From assembly GCF_040183065.1 (NCBI RefSeq), contig NC_091123.1, positions 5,336,501 to 5,400,500 of the forward strand: a DNA stretch of 64,000 nucleotides, in the 5' to 3' direction. The translations under genes and the position numbers were made by a program. This stretch comes from Periplaneta americana (Eukaryota > Arthropoda > Insecta > Blattodea > Blattidae). This document shows positions 61,890-64,000 of this stretch, piece by piece (position 1 is the stretch's first letter; each line of letters opens with the position of its first letter). The notes under the pieces were generated by a model. It was not told the DNA's origin and searched no databases. It saw only the letters and a list, made by a program, of their open reading frames with translations.

Positions 61890-63195
61890 TTTCAGGTTAT
61901 CAGTACCAATACTTTATACGTCAAACACACTGGGGAAAAATACTGGAAGATTATAGCAGACTGTTATTCAGTGTAGTCTTGGAGGTTCATTCAGGAGTTA
62001 GGGCCTACTATCATACGTTTAAATTCTGGTTCTAGTACCTGTATCTTATACCTTCATCTTACTGGGAAAATACTGGAAGATTATAGCAGACTGTTATTTA
62101 GTGTAGTCTTGGAGGTTCATTCAGGAGTTGGGGGGCAACTATCACACGCTTATTTTTGGTTATCAGTAAGCCTACCAGTATTTTATATGTTCAATACGAT
62201 GTGAAAAATAGTTCTTTTCTCATTCATAATCCCGTTTCTGTACGTTTCTCTTAATTTGGCCTGTCACATATTAAGCTTTTTATTTATTTATAATTCCAAT
62301 CCTGGTAATGAGATTTATTTATCATGATTGGATGTATTTTCGAGTTGCATGTAGATGCCTTCATTTATGATGAGCATAATTTTGTTCAAAGAAATATACA
62401 TTCCTTTTGGAAGCGATGATTCTCATGAATACCAGTACATTGTGCATCTGCTTGGTAAACGAAAGTGGCACCAGATGGCATCACGATCGTCAAGACAAGG
62501 AGCAACGGACTGAAAATTAAGAGTTCGAGGAGGTATTCAAGTATCAGGGTAATGATAGCTTACACGATAGCAGAACATGATACAGCGTGCATATGCTGCC
62601 ATCTGTCATTCTGTAATCTACTTGAAAGTGAATAACGACAGTCTTTTATTTACGAAAAAATTGAGTATGGTGAACATCATATATTATGAATGGGAATAAT
62701 TACATTCAAATACACGTTTCTTTTGCGTCCTGGAACTATGCCATACGCCCAAACATTTGTTTCAACTTCAAGAGACTGAGTCTTTCCATCTAAGCATTTC
62801 CTGATCAAAAATACAATAGAAATTCAGCAAAAATTAGTATTTTATTGTATATAAAATTTGTGCTAAAACGGTCTAAGTATTCATTACAGTGGCTCACTGA
62901 ATTAGCCTCAGTACATACGTCTTTCAACTTCTATTTTCAGGCCGTTGCTCCTAGTTGTGTTGGAGCCTACTATAATACGCTTATTTCTGGTTACCGATAT
63001 CAGTATTTTATAAATTGACACTGATTAAAATACTGAAAAATTATGGCAAACTGTTATTCAGTGTATTTTTTGGGGTTTAATTCAGGAGTTGGGCCTACTA
63101 TCACACGCTTATTTCTGGTTACCAGTACCTGTATTTTATATGTTCAACACACTCGGAAAAATACTGCAGGATTGTAGCAGAATTGATTTCCGTGC
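61890..63195. repeat. 130-bp tandem repeat, split into two blocks
   Basis: TACTGGAAGATTATAGCAGA marks units at 61941 and 62071 (period 130). Related TACTGAAAAATTATGGCAAA and TACTGCAGGATTGTAGCAGA mark 63031 and 63162 (period 131). Shared CAGGAGTT.GGGCCTACTATC and ACGCTTATTTCTGGTTA follow each. About 750 bp of unrelated sequence (62210-62955) separates the blocks. Confidence 0.88.
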
Positions 63196-64000
63196 TTTGG
63201 GTGTCGGCAGTTACTTACATTGTGCACAACTGATGAATTCTCACTGGAAAGCTGTATAATATACAACATATAATATATTATACTATAATATTGTTTCCCT
63301 CTCACCACCCCCTCCAATATCACTGTTTCTTCCTCTGTCTCACACATACAGAATAAAATAATTCAGCATTTTTATTTACAGTGTATACAGATAATTTTAT
63401 TTCTTATTCTTTTTTTTTTTTTTTGTACATCAGATTTTCTTCTGTTTTCAGTCTGAAAGATAAATTGCACCTATATTACATCTCCATTCTGAAGCTAAAC
63501 CGATGCACAATATTCACTTACATCTGTAGGAGTGAAAAATACCAATACTACTGACTTATAAAGAAAGCGAATACCAGGTAGCACATCAGCATATTTCAGT
63601 AATAAATTATATTGGTTTCATGTATGGTACCGAGTGCCGGTGCAACCTTAAACCATAAGAAAAAAATATATAAAATTATATCACAGTGTTCTAAATATTA
63701 TATTATAGAATAAATTGTTTCGCTCAGTTTGATTTCACATCATCCTCAGAATATAAAAACTGGAGGACTCAATGCTGCTTCGATATCATCACATAAATAG
63801 AATCCTGACAGGGAATTCCAGGCTTCGTACATCATCAGCACTACAGTACAGTTCTTTAACAAAACAGTACACAGTAGGTGGTTCAGACAATTACCTTCAA
63901 TTAGTCCATATCATAAAATATTGATTGTCATTTTAACTACATTAAGAATAATAGCCTACACATCTTGTGTACATTTCAAGATAAAATAACTCTACGTTCT
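63196..64000. other. Intergenic, nothing recognised
   Basis: AT-rich; T run at 63410-63424. No gene signal. Confidence 0.35.

Overview
The window is animal nuclear DNA, almost certainly from an insect with a large, repeat-rich, AT-rich genome. It has long introns with GT..AG borders, LINEs, tRNA-derived SINEs and many terminal-inverted-repeat (TIR) DNA elements. The HMG-box linker of its main gene reads like the Drosophila form. The LINE and SINE families recall cockroaches or termites (Blattodea), but that placement is from memory, not from a search.

Two host genes can be reconstructed. (1) Minus strand, 16343-48958: SSRP1, the HMG-box subunit of the FACT histone chaperone. Fifteen coding exons join in frame to 825 residues. 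Its acidic/basic tail carries three tandem 28-residue units. (2) Plus strand, 51974-53702: a two-exon gene for a 131-residue single-domain ricin-B-type beta-trefoil protein with three QxW-like motifs and no signal peptide. The two genes are divergent, about 3.0 kb apart. Left of SSRP1, three short minus-strand open segments (908-961, 9669-9741, 12878-12961) look like first coding exons (ATG plus donor), but I cannot extend them.

The rest is mostly transposable elements, often nested. 1-9.5 kb: a long inverted repeat with a Helitron Rep fragment in one arm; a LINE split by a Harbinger-like element with a clean TAA duplication; a second LINE copy; a SINE; a nested TIR/foldback complex; and a TA-flanked TIR element. 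13-16 kb: LINE and SINE remnants and a tandem pair of well-folded tRNA-like units. SSRP1 introns: a pogo/Tigger element with a decayed helix-turn-helix transposase; an 80-bp satellite with a 239-bp higher-order period, broken by a SINE; a 20/60-bp minisatellite; several MITEs; a hAT; a MULE derivative with an intact FLYWCH-type ORF; and LINEs, one holding a SINE with a 10-bp duplication and one holding a MITE that itself holds a Jockey-like LINE end. 50-64 kb: a decayed Merlin/IS1595-type transposase, foldbacks, tRNA-like palindromes, a TA-flanked TIR element with a 46-T run and a nested MITE, and a broken 130-bp tandem array.

I found no operon, CRISPR array or obvious new multi-gene system. 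The most unusual items are the repeat-expanded SSRP1 tail, the FLYWCH ORF that reads out through its own terminal repeats, the palindromic tRNA-like family, and the insertions whose empty sites can be read directly. All family calls were made by eye; no alignments were run.
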